A stretch of DNA of 64,000 bases from Verpa conica (taxonomy: Eukaryota; Ascomycota; Pezizomycetes; Pezizales; Morchellaceae): NCBI GenBank assembly GCA_033030425.1, contig JAUFSD010000003.1:1984001-2048000 (forward strand). Direction: 5' to 3'. This document shows, in pieces, positions 36,718 through 47,999 of the stretch (its first letter is position 1; each line of letters starts with the position of its first letter). Position numbers and translations under genes: made by a program. The notes beneath the pieces were generated by a model. The model searched no databases, was not told the DNA's origin, and was given only the letters and a program-made list of their open reading frames with translations.

Positions 36718-38846
36718 CTATTTCCGCCCCAGTGAAGTTTTTGTTTTGTATGGGCCAGGGTTTGTATGGGTGGGTGGAGACCCATCAAAAGTCCATTTAA
36801 ACCATCTGGCCATAGCCTCTACCTCATCTACCCATGTATCCTCCTCCTCAAGCCTCTCGAAGGTAATCATCATATTTGCGTCTATTGTCGCATCCTCTCT
36901 ATCTTGTGACTTGGAGATCAGCCAACGAATCAAACATTCTTTGACCGAACTTGCAAACTCCATTCCCTGCTCTGCTGTGACATCATCTCTTTCCCCTACC
37001 ACTGGGAGCACAATCCGCATCTTTGGAAAGGGCCCTTCTCGATCCTGCGGCGGGAACTGCTGCCAGACTCGGTGCTGTCGTCTAGGAAACACATGATTCC
37101 CCTCCCAGTCGATCTGTAGAGTTGGATTGGACACCGCCAGCAACTCTTTTGCCCGGTCGCCAAAGATTTCCTTCATAGTTTGTCGCGAGAACTCTACTCC
37201 CGCAGTACGGAAAAACAATTGTGGGCTGGCGAATGGATCTGGCCACGTTTCCGGTTTGGGGAAATAGTGGCGACGGAGTGCAATGAATTCCCCAATTGTC
37301 ATCCCTAGTTTTGGTTTTCGATTGAACACTGGTATTGGGGGATATTCCGGAAAATGATCCCACTGCTGTAATCTTCTGTTCCATGCAGTTGCCTGTTCTG
37401 AATATACCGTCAAGTCAAGCACCCCACCCCAAACACCAAGAGCTGTGATTGACGGCTCTGTCACCGCTACTGAAGTGGCGATTGCGGCAGCCATTCCTGC
37501 GGCAAGGATGACAGTTGGGGCGTGTCCAGTCGATTCTGGGCTGAAATGGTCATGAATTCGAAGAAAGTCATCAACAGGTCTTGGGAAAGGTTCCACGGTG
37601 GTAGTCGGAGTCGGAGTGATTATTGTAGCTGAAGTGATTTTTGAAAGGACCGAGATAACTTCTTCAGAGGGCGGGAAAAAGGTGGTAGTATTAGATGGTA
37701 GGTATAGTATCTTTGCACCAATAGAGCTTGATGTCGGGTCCGGGTGGTATATTCTTTAGGGGTTTTATAAATCAATTATTGTTCCAGGACTCGTATCTGG
37801 GATCAACACTAGTACAAACCTAACACCAATTGGATTTCGATGCCCAATATCTCGTTCTTCGTAATTTATACCTAGGTAACTCTGTTTAAATACTGGTAGG
37901 GGTAATGGGTGTAGAGGTGCCTTTCCAGGTGGTTTTAGTTGTTCTGCTAGTGTCGTCACCTTTAATATTGGGTCTTTCTCTAGGAGCCTCCTTGTAGTGG
38001 CGTAGGTCGTATTTTCTTCCCTAGGTTTAAAACCAGGTTCTCCGGAGCTATATTCCCTTAACCCAGGGTTTCCGTAAAGGCTTCTATTGCAATGATATTA
38101 GGCTTATTTCCCTCCTAGGTTGGGACAAAGTCTTCCCCGGAGCCCGATTGGAGTGTAATTGGAGGTCATACTCTTGTAATGGTCTGAAAAATAGTTTACC
38201 GGGGCTATTCTCTCGTAATGGTTTGGAAGATAATTTATCGAGGTCTAGGGTTTCCGTATTAGTGTGGTCTACATAATTTTGGGTGGTTCGAGGCTGCTCA
38301 TGACTGCCTCGTGGACCAAACTGTTCCGTATGCAGCAGTAGAAGACAAACCTGCATTTTTATGTTTATAGTTAACCTTCTTCTGTGCTGAATCGGGATAA
38401 GGCTTAAGGTAGGTCTTGTTTTTTTGCGTTATTGCTTCCTTTAGGGTCAGGGTTTTCATGGGTAGGTTTGTTGAAGCAGTATAAATTGTGTTTTTATTTG
38501 TATTTTTAGACTGGAACCAAGCCTGTTTCTTCGATGCTGAGGCAGTATATGGTTTGACACTGGTCTTCTGCGGCAGACCTTTTGGAGCTGTTGCTTTCTC
38601 CAGGGTTAGGACTTCCGTAGTTATAGTGGTATTAGTCGTACTTGGCTCTTTAGATCCGGATCCAGACCTTTTTCTAGGTTGCGGCGGTGATGATTTGAAG
38701 TTGTTTGCCCTCTTGAACTCAGATGTAAACCCTTTGGGGGCCGGGTTAGAAAGAAATTTAGAGTAGGCCCTCCGTGGTGGGTTTATTAGGCAGGGGAAAC
38801 GACCGGTGGACATTGCGGGTGTGAGTTGAGGTTTTTCCCCCTGCAT
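36718..38846 (-). CDS. Alpha/beta-hydrolase-fold protein, probably mitochondrial and lacking a normal nucleophile elbow
   Basis: The 3' exons are clear: 38083-37820 and 37753-36718, joined by a 66-nt intron (donor GTTTGT, acceptor TAAAG) that removes two in-frame stops and gives GVRIYHPDPTSSSIGAKILY followed by LPSNTTTFF. Later parts match fungal alpha/beta-hydrolase relatives: PFPRPVDDFLRIHDHF (oxyanion/YRLAP region replaced), ILAAGMAAAIATSVAV at the elbow, DPFASPQLFFRTAG and RVWQQFPPQ. The elbow has no Ser in a GxSxG setting, so hydrolysis is doubtful. The 5' exon starts at 38846 and encodes RFPCLINPPRRAYSKFLSN, an Arg-rich presequence with a likely RAYS cleavage site. It is followed by about three degenerate 40-residue repeats of Lys/Pro/Ser-rich sequence. 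How the 5' exon joins the rest (38305-38084) is unresolved: a 221-nt intron, or two shorter ones with a small exon, both fit. Confidence 0.78.
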
Positions 38847-40655
38847 CTGGGCCCCTGGGATTGACGTAATTTAAAGGCCGGGTAATAAGCGGTGTAAATA
38901 CATGTTGTGTAGAAGTATGTAATCAAACCACGTCATGTATTCATGAAGAAGACAAGATTGCTATATTTCAATAAAGACGCATATCTATTAAGTTTCAAGA
39001 CAATATTATAATTATCCTTGATCTCTAAAAGAAGTTTCTTCTGTCCCTATGTGAATGAATCACCTCCGATCACTCGCTCTCTACAATGGGTGAAAAACAT
39101 GTGACATCGTATTTCTTGGCCTTTTCTAACGTACCCCGCCTTTCATTTACAACGTTATACCTTTACTTTTGGCGCCACCCATAAGAACCACAATATTTAG
39201 TGACAGTGGTAAGTGCAAGTCAAGAATATAGGGATTGGTAATTGGCAGATAATCAGGAAATTATTAATAGCCGATCCATAACCCTTTACAGGCGCATTGG
39301 TAACTTGGATAGCTCTCAGTTGATCTGATAATCGCCCATTGAAGTTATATGATAGGAGAACGTAATGAGATAAGATCACAGTAGAGCATGTGATTATAGA
39401 GCTACCAATTGAGAGTACTAACACTGGGCTTTGGAGGATTGCCACATCTAAGTTTGATATTGGTGATGTATCTTGGCAATTTCCATCATCCTAGCTCTCT
39501 AACGTTCTAGCCTGATGCGCAACGCCGGTAGATTATTTGGTGGCGTTAACAAATAATAGGCCTTCCACCAACACTGAGTTGTAGAGTGCTATGCACGAAA
39601 TCGGTAAAACAGGTTTTTTGACATATTCTTGTTTCCATAGCCGCTGTTAAATGTTTGATTAGAATTGCTTCGGATGAACATGTAGGACTTTTTGGTACTA
39701 AACCGCCGAGTCTCTGATTTGTTTTTTCCCCCGGCCTCCCATAGTAGCCAGAGTGCTAAATCTACATCCTACCCCTCTTTCAAAAAAGGTCAAGCTGCAC
39801 AAAAGTTAGAGAGTGGGGCCTTAACTATACTCACTTTTGACAGGTTCATGCGGAATTTAAGTAAGTGGCTTTATCTAAAGATATTAGCGCCTTGTCGTGT
39901 TGTTCATGCAGTGGTCTATGCATGGAATGTCTTTCTTCGATAACTAGTACATACGTGTTTATCCGAGTGACCGAGCGTGATGAATGAACAACGCTTAAAT
40001 TATATACTTCAGGCAACCACTTCCACCCATATATTCTATGATTAGGTATGATTGGTCTTTAACTAACAAGGTTTGTTCTCTGTGATTATTTACACTAGTT
40101 TTTCCTTAGACAATAAGCTCTTGAGGAAGTGTCTCGAGAAACTCTGTAATATTGTTTTTACTATTACTAGAACGTGAATATATGGTGTTAGATTTCCCTA
40201 CTTAGACTAGTAGTTTTTATCAAAGAATTCACGCACGAGAACTTTCAAACAAGTTACTACAACTCCCAAGGGAATAAAACGGAATAAAAAGCACCTACAT
40301 CATGGAACATTCAAACTTGTGGTGACAAGTATAAGCCAGTCAGCTTGAAAAAAAAAACCTTTACATGTGATATGCAGTAATCCTACCCCTCTAAAATATT
40401 GATTAGAGCCTTATAAGCTATACAAGGATATCTAGATATCCAGGGCGCGGAAATAGATATCCGGACCTATAGCTATGTGTCAATATCTATGGGCGCAGAC
40501 TCCGGTATTCGATATTCCTTTATCTTAATTCAAACTACTTTTGTGGTCGAATGGGATAAAACTACTAAAATTGTACCAATTCACGCGGGAATTATAGTTC
40601 ACTGAGGGTACTACTAAACTGGCTTTCTCTCCCCTCCCCCCTCTCGAAAATCAGG

Positions 40656-40676
40656 TTTTTTTTTTTTAAAAAAAAA
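40656..40676. repeat. T-run followed by A-run (self-complementary)
   Basis: Twelve T then nine A, able to form a simple hairpin; a similar element lies near 20,025-20,050. Confidence 0.85.
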
Positions 40677-43013
40677 CTCTTCAATTTCAATGGATGGAGA
40701 AGAAAATAAAACTTCGTAGTTAAGTTACCAGATGAAGATATATTATGTCATGGAAAATCATTGGCCACTAGTACTACTACTAATCTCCAAGGATATGAAA
40801 TTGGCTGCTCAAAGGTATACTCAGTGCTTAAAGAGAGTGTGTGACACGGCATAACGTACGCTTTTTTCCCAGTCAACTAGTTAGGCAGTCATACCTGTCA
40901 CACCAAAGTTTTTTCTTTCTCCAGCGCGTGGTCGGGTCATCCCCCCGTCCCCCCTCCCCAATAAGAGTGGGCCACTACCCACAACAACTGTGGATTAAAC
41001 AAAAAGAAAGGTAAAAGGAAAAGGAAAGAAAAAAGCTCAAAGCCACGAGATGGTTGCATGTTTCACATTGTAATTTCGAACTTTGAAGAGCCAACCTAGT
41101 GCTCTAGGAGCAGATGGGACACCAGCAGGTACTTGCCACGAGAGCAGTAGTGGAAGATTTATTCTAATTGGTACTCTTTGTAACACTAAACTAAAAGAAA
41201 TTTTCCTTGGGAAAGGGGGGAGGGTTTCTAAGGTACGATCCCCTCATTCACAGCTGCTGTGCTCACATCGAGCTAAGTATGAACTAATATAGGTACTTAC
41301 CTCACATGAATCCAACTATATGGATAATGAATTCCGGTTTGCATTTTACTTCAGAAACTTCCCGCAAACACGATACCGTTCTAATGGTATTTTCCGGAAC
41401 CTTGATACGGGGTTCAAGTACGGCGCTAACCTTTTTCATATTTCGTACTCACATAACTGAACCACTTCGGGATAAACTCCCTTCTCAACCCAACTAGAAA
41501 GGGAGGTAGACGGAGGAAGAGGGAAGGATCTGGGCTGTACAAACCTCGTGCAGCTGTGGTTCATGCTCGCTAGAACGTGCAGAAGTTACTCCTCAGGTAG
41601 AAGGGATATCCTATATTCTAGCCTTTCGGAAAGTGGTGCCTTACTCTAACTCGCTCCAACCGGCCATAGTTCTTGACAAACCTTTCAACAAGTTGAATAG
41701 AAAAAAACGGATGGAACTCCCGAAGAGGGGAGAGTGATGGGAATGTGGTAAAAGAGACACTAACCGCAGTGCAAGACCGCCATTCGATCCCGCCGGTAGG
41801 CACGTGGCGGAAAGTTGTCAGTTAGTTGCCACCTCTGTCTGTCAGTGTCAACGCGAGTCTCAGTTGGTCAATATCGCTGTCTTGTATTACAGGGTCAACC
41901 AGCTGCCATGTATGCCAATCACTTGCAGTTATCGCCTGTCAAGTGTCATAAACTAATAGTTGTACCAGCTAATACTCCTATGTATATTTCCCAGGTTAAT
42001 ACTATTCTGGTATCAAAAACCGAAATGAGATACCACTAACTTGTAGTGAGTAAATATTCAGCACTAATGAGAGATCCGGGATCGACAACCAGTGCTACTC
42101 GGGTCGAGTGATCTTCAATGCAGTAGAAGTAGTTTCTCGTATTGGAGATTTTTTATTCACAACTGATCAGCACTACATGTAGGTACCGCTCGGCATCGGA
42201 CTCAAGTGACTATAATGGCTCGACTGAGATAGAAAAAATAAAATTTAAATGTCATCGAGATGGAAATGGCCCGGATGCCGTGTCATGTGTTCGTATTCTA
42301 GGGTAATTACGGCGCTATCCGAGTCCTAGAAGATCAACTACGGAATTGGGGCTTCTACATCCGAGTTTAGTGATTTACAACGAACCTTATTTTTTCTCCT
42401 TCATAGTGGTGTAATTGATCTCCTTTATTCTATGGACAACCCCCCCAAAAAAGTCGAGTAAGAAAGAGAGGGGATCGAGAAAAGAATGTGGAGAGAGGGG
42501 AGGAATATCTTTGGTAAAGCGGAAGGGAAGAAACATCAAGTTCCATGCTAGAACCCAAACTCAAACTAGAATATGCTGGTAAATGTCGTTAAGAATAGCC
42601 ATGCAACGATACTAGACCATGTCCAATGACTATTTGCTAATGGCTAGAATGTGGGTATGCATGATACCCTAAAGTATAATAATCCCCGGTATATATAACC
42701 ATATTGAGTACGTACACCATCGCTATCCCCATATTTCATTCGTTGGTTTGCCATACAGTTGCATTTGCCGGCTGGTATGAGACATGCATGGCTTTGTCTA
42801 GTTAGGGGAAGGTTTAAGTCCCAATACCTCGAGTGATAATCTGTGATAGTTCGCACGGGTCTTCTACACGTTTTGACGCTCGGCACCCAAAGCCTCCTTC
42901 TAATATCAAAAATAGAATTTCGGAATGTTAGAAACCCGACCTGTGAATTCACCTATTCTTGGCTTTGACTTTGGGAGCTAATGTCTCAACTGGCTCGCCT
43001 CCTATCTCCTTGT

Positions 43014-43817
43014 TTAGCAGCCAATGATGATTGCTAGATCAATTTCTCCGTCTTTCCGCTTCTGCGGCCCTATTTGCATACCGGTAATCTTCAGATTTGA
43101 TAATATGCCTTCTGCAAGGTCTGTGAATGAACATTGCCTGTGCAATGCAGAATTGCGGAGTAGATTGCGATGGCAAATTAAAACGAATATGATGGCGCTT
43201 TGATTGCCCGTTGGCTGAGAATCTATAAAAGTAAATTTTGTAGAGAGAGATAGAGCATAAAGCAAGCCGTCGATAGGCGAAGGATGCTGCGGCCCGGGCG
43301 GAAAGATGTAAATGTCTCGTCTTATCTCACGGCAACGCTCTCGTTTTTGAGATCCAGTTCGGCCTTGTTTGGTACTGGATGGAGATGGCACTAGCTCCAC
43401 AAAGAATCGCGGGGATCGTGAATGCCGATAATATGGAGGGTATATAATAGGGGAAGACGGTAGAAAAAAGGTTCGATAGCGTAGATGAACGGAGATCCCC
43501 ATTTCAAAAGAAATCTCATTAAAAGAAAAAAAGCGATCCAAAGCCGCCCGTCGGTGGACGAGTTTGAAATCGAATAGGCACAATAACAGGGAAGGATAAG
43601 GCAGGCAGGGCACTTCGTGCGTACGGCAGAGAGCCCGCCGGCCGTCTGACGGAGAGCCCGGCTCATTCGAGTGAACGAGTCCGCTACACGTGCAAGAGAG
43701 TCCGCAAGGCTTGAAGCTCAGCTGTATCCAACGATCAAAGAGATACACAGTGATCGCTTGCAGTCTGGTCGCGGCCCTACGGCATAAGGGGGTGATTTCA
43801 AGGCGATGCTGAGGCAT
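43014..43817 (-). CDS. Long orphan ORF, unknown or chance (267 aa from first ATG)
   Basis: The open frame runs from 43922 to 43014, but its first ATG is at 43817. Reading from there gives MPQHRLEITPLCRRAATRLQ and a Cys/Arg/Ser-rich protein with no domain I recognise, no repeat, no membrane helix and no catalytic motif. An uninterrupted frame of about 300 codons is rare by chance in DNA of this composition, which is the only real evidence for coding. Against it, codon use looks random, no exon extends it, and it sits upstream of ERT1 on the opposite strand, where a long promoter could lie. It could be a taxon-restricted gene, a decayed gene or noise. Confidence 0.25.
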   Translation of the reverse strand: MPQHRLEITPLCRRAATRLQAITVYLFDRWIQLSFKPCGLSCTCSGLVHSNEPGSPSDGRRALCRTHEVPCLPYPSLLLCLFDFKLVHRRAALDRFFSFNEISFEMGISVHLRYRTFFLPSSPIIYPPYYRHSRSPRFFVELVPSPSSTKQGRTGSQKRERCREIRRDIYIFPPGPQHPSPIDGLLYALSLSTKFTFIDSQPTGNQSAIIFVLICHRNLLRNSALHRQCSFTDLAEGILSNLKITGMQIGPQKRKDGEIDLAIIIGC

Positions 43818-44142
43818 TAAAAGCGGCGCTGCTATACATATATGCGTTGAGAGTGCGGGTACCCGCACACACCCACTCACTCGATTTGTCGCCTCACGAA
43901 CGAACGATCCACATCCACACAATTATTTCACCTATCCAGCCATCCAGCCAACAATAAGGGCGTTAAGTATACCATGCAATACTATAAGGACTTTTCTGTT
44001 ATATACACTTGCTCGGGAATTTGCTGGATTTAGTGGTGTGGGTTTCACTTGATAGCTTGGTTTGGCGGGTAGCCGCAGAGAGGAAATCTAGCTGCATGCA
44101 GTAAATATTGTTGGTGCAGAGCAACTCGGGCATTGTTTGCCG

Positions 44143-44171
44143 TGATGATGATAATGATAGTGATGATGATA
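44143..44171. repeat. GAT-type trinucleotide microsatellite
   Basis: Imperfect repeat of GATGATGAT with single-base variants, intergenic. Confidence 0.85.
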
Positions 44172-44517
44172 GCTCGAGTAGGTGAGAGCTGAGATGTGAG
44201 AGGAAGGATTGAAATTGTTTATTCATTTTAGGATATGTAGACGAGATGCTGTAATTCCCCGAGCGGGAGAATGCATGGCTCAACTTTGGCTGGCCCACGT
44301 GGGGAGGGAGGGGGGGGGAACTGAAGGATATTTGTTAGTAGGGATAGATATATTTATTAGGTGATAAAATGAGGTTGAGGTTAGTATATGTGTGATATGG
44401 GGTTAAAGTCTGTCGAATGGATTATTTCAAGGGATTGGACCAGATGTAACAGGGCCAGTGACGAGCGGGAAGGAAGGAGGGTGTGATCGTGATGGATTGC
44501 GCAATGGGTAGAGTTTG

Positions 44518-44547
44518 GATACGATACGATACGGTACGGTATGATAC
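44518..44547. repeat. GATAC/GGTAC pentanucleotide repeat
   Basis: About six units of GATAC or GGTAC in tandem, intergenic. Confidence 0.85.
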
Positions 44548-45862
44548 AGGGGGAGGGGCTGAGAGAGGAGAGGAAGGGGGGGGGAAAGTCGATGTGAGCT
44601 GGTATGAAGTTCAATTGTTTGGGAGATCATTTACACATATTTTTGTTTATTCGATTTCATGACGTCGAGAAGAGTCAAGTGACCCTGCCCCGCGTCCTGG
44701 CATGTGGGGCAGCAGAACGTCTAGCCGCATGAGGAATGAGCAGGCGTGTGCACAGGAGCAGGGGTGTCAAGAGCAAGTTCTCAGCAAGTGCTGCAGGTAG
44801 GTGAGAGAGAGACTGGGGATTGGGATTAGGGACTGGGAGAGAGAGACAGTGAACAGATGGCTCACTAGCATAAGTAGGGAGATGTGAGAGAAAGGGCAGG
44901 TGTAGCCTTAGGGGGTCCCTCATGTGGGGCAGATGGAAGAGTGCGAAATACATGTAGGTTCTGCAAGAGCGATGGAGGGAAAAAGAAAGTCTGCTGTGAG
45001 AGAAAAAAAGAACGAGCAAGGGTGACACGGTTGAAGGGTAAATGTATGGTTTGATTCACATATGGCCAGCCCTACATGTCTCTCTCAGCTGCGTTGAACT
45101 TTTACCTGATCGTCACACATACTGTAGCTTCTTCGAGTGATTGCCCAAGTGAGGAGTGTCCGAATATCTCCCTTTGCCCTCACGCTACCTATTGCTGTTT
45201 TTGTTTCTGTTTCTACTACTGCTGTTTGTGTTGGGGTTGTGGTTGCTGCTGGTGCTGGTTCTGGTGCTGCTGCTCCCACCCCCCCTCCCTCTGACTGTAC
45301 TTCTCTCTTTCCTCCTTCTTCCATCATACCCCCCCCCCCTCTCATTCCCTCATTCATCAACTTCTATTTCTCCCCCCCTCTGCCGCTCCCTTTACTCCTC
45401 CAATCATCATCCCCCGTATCACAGGGTGCCAACAGACACGGGCAAAAGTGGTCTAGAATCCATTGAACGGCAAAGAGCTTGTGAGATGCCTCTGCCATCA
45501 AAATCAATTCCTGCTGCTGCTGGCCTTCTCCTCGATTGAAAAGAAAGCAAAACAACCTTCAGTAAACGTCTAGTCGATCATCTCGTTTACTCTCTCTCTC
45601 AGTTGTAGCTTCTTTCTGTTTTCCCGCTGGAGCGAGGCCCGACTCGGCTACACTTTCAAGGTTGGTCGTCCAAGTCTCACCTCACTAAACCTTTTTCCCT
45701 CAATTACCTCTCCTCTCCTCTCCTCCTCATACATTCTCTGAAAACTCCACCATCTCTTCAGACCACCTATACTTCCCTTCATCGGCCTCTTCATTGCGAG
45801 TGCTGATAATTGGCAATTATCGTCTGCACTCCTTTAGCCTCACAACAATTCTGCCGAGATTC

Positions 45863-47999
45863 ATGCGCGCGCACGCGACCATGGTCAAATCTGAACTCAA
45901 AACCGAACCTTCGTCTCCCCATTCGGGCGACCAGTGCTCTAATGGCTCTGGAACAGCACCCGGTGGTTCCGCGACACCTACGATTCCCTCAGCACCTCCT
46001 ACAGTGGTAGGAGGCTCTTCCAAGGACCCTGGGAGGCCCCGGCGCAAAAAGGCCCGCAGGGCTTGTTTTGCGTGCCAGAGAGCCCATCTCACATGTGGTA
46101 CGTCTACGAGAACTCCTTGTCCGAAACCTTTTGATCAGAGTTTTTTTTTCTCTTTTGCACTTCTTTTGCCTCAATTTTTGACCCTGTTACGTATGTTGAA
46201 TGAAGGACTAAATTGATTTATTTCTTCTTTTCTTTTTTCTTTGTGTTTCTGTAGGTGATGAACGCCCATGTCAAAGATGCATCAAACGTGGTCTTCAGGA
46301 CGCTTGTCATGATGGCGTGCGCAAAAAAGCAAAATACCTCCATGATGCTCCAATTGACGATGGCCCTCCCGAATTCGCGGTCCCACCCCCGTCTTCCACC
46401 GCATCCTCATACGCCTACCAGCCGGCGCCGCCGCCGCCATCCTCTCAATCGGCTGGAGATATGCTGCCACCAGAAGGAACCATTAACCCAAACTCGATTG
46501 AGTCACCTGGTAACGGACTGCAGGATTCACCAACACAGCAGCAGAATTTCTCGGCCACACCACTATTTGACCCGTCTGACCCAGCGCTCTTCAATTTTGA
46601 CATTGCAAGCTTGAACTTTGGGAGCCAGTATGGTGCACTGGAATTCGGAGTGCTCGGACAGATGGGCGGGCAAGCCAGCCAAGAAGGACCGGAGGGTACT
46701 AGTGGGGGAAGTAACTACGGGTATTCTCCAAGTATCCCAACCGCTGGTGACAGTTACACTGGATATTCAGCACCCCAAGGAGAAACTACCCAGAGCTATG
46801 GAGGTGATAGTTGGACAAGCACCACCAGAAACAACACCGCGGGAAGCCACGGTAATATAAATGGAGGTTTCGCGGGAACGTACATGATTGAAGCGGGTCC
46901 AGGCAGCCTGACAAGTCCTAGCCCACCAGTGGAGAGTCCAAGGCAAGGGTATGTTCAGAATACATCACAAGGTGGAGGATACTCAGATACCCCTACCACT
47001 GGGCCATTGGGCAGCCCAGGCTTCTATCAACACAACAACCACCGCCCGACAGCGCACCCACACTCTGCTCTTCAGCAAGTCCAGTCAGCTTCCCAACCAC
47101 TTCAGCAGATTCAGAGGCGACGACGCCTCCCCGATGACCCTTCACAAATATATTCAACTATAACTTCGCCATATCCATATACCCTACACTACCACCGTTT
47201 ATTCCACATGCTTGAGTCTAGGTTCCCCAAACCATTACTATTGCGAATTGCTCGAGCGATGGCCAGTTTTAGGCCGTCCTTTATAGCATGCACGCAGACA
47301 TTAAAGGCAGAGGACCTCCTTTTCATGGAGAAGTGCTTTCAGCGCACTCTATGGGAGTACGAACGATTCATACAGTCCTGTGGCACACCAACGCTCGTCT
47401 GTCGACGTACTGGGGAAGTTGTCGGTGTAGGTAAAGAATTCTGTATGCTCACTGGCTGGGAGAAACCCATCCTACTCGGCGAAAGACCCAACTTAAATAC
47501 GAATGTCCCAACACATAGCAGTGTCCCTAACCTACCACCTCCTCCATTAGAGGAACCAGGACTCGGCGGGCAGAAGAAGCCAGTATTTCTGGCCGAGCTA
47601 CTTGATGATGAGTCTGTGGTTGAGTTTTACGAACAATTTGCACGACTAGCATTCGGCGATAGCAGGGGCGCTGTCATGACGACATGTAAAGTGCTTAAGT
47701 ACCGACCACCGCGGTCGCAAAAACAATCCCAGAATGGTTCTTCAGTGAAAGCAGAGAATGGGGACGTGGATGGCGACATCGTGGGCAATAGAGGGCCAAA
47801 AGGCATGGATGGACTTGGCGCGAAGGACGGAAAGGTCGAGTGTGCGTTTTGCTGGACCATTAAGAGGGACGTATTTGACATCCCGATGCTGATTGTGGGG
47901 AATGTGAGTCCTGTCTTATCCCAACGAATAAGGCGTTTTATTTGGCTGACACTGCTCTGGGGATAGTTTTTGCCGATTTTGCACGGCCAGCAGGTTTGA
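45863..47999 (+). CDS. ERT1: Transcription activator of gluconeogenesis ERT1/AcuK, Zn2Cys6 with PAS domain, three exons (about 638 aa)
   Basis: Exons inferred as 45863-46097, 46255-47903 and 47967-47999. The start at 45863 has a weak context; the in-frame ATG at 45881 (A at -3, G at +4) may be the real one. Basic residues [11 protein letters not shown] lead into the zinc cluster [11 protein letters not shown] joined across the 157-nt intron to [18 protein letters not shown] (C-x2-C-x6-C-x5-C-x2-C-x8-C), then [13 protein letters not shown]. This run is diagnostic for AcuK/ERT1 as opposed to its partner AcuM. A long Ser/Pro/Gly/Gln-rich linker follows. A PAS-type domain begins near [17 protein letters not shown] and [18 protein letters not shown] and ends IPMLIVGN plus FLPIL from the last exon. 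In Aspergillus AcuK and AcuM together activate gluconeogenic genes such as PEP carboxykinase on non-sugar carbon. [10 protein letters not shown] near the start contains possible SUMO sites. Confidence 0.95.

Larger units (their letters stand above)
38847..45862. other. 7 kb gene-poor region upstream of ERT1
   Basis: Mostly without recognisable genes. It includes a T12/A9 back-to-back run at 40656-40676, a TACATGTA palindrome at 42174-42181 and another at 44949-44956, a long minus-strand ORF (43014-43817, listed separately), microsatellites at about 44,150 and 44,530, and pyrimidine-rich DNA at 45,170-45,780 that is probably the ERT1 leader. Other ORFs (44675-45028, 45137-45539) are T/C-rich low-complexity translations. 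Confidence 0.5.

Noticed and set aside
37754..37819. Two in-frame stops suggesting nonsense mutations in the hydrolase-like gene
   Set aside because: A 66-nt intron (multiple of three, GTTTGT donor) contains both and gives a smooth family-like sequence.
45137..45539. Overlapping plus-strand ORFs before ERT1
   Set aside because: Low-complexity translations of pyrimidine-rich leader DNA; no ATG in good context and no domain.
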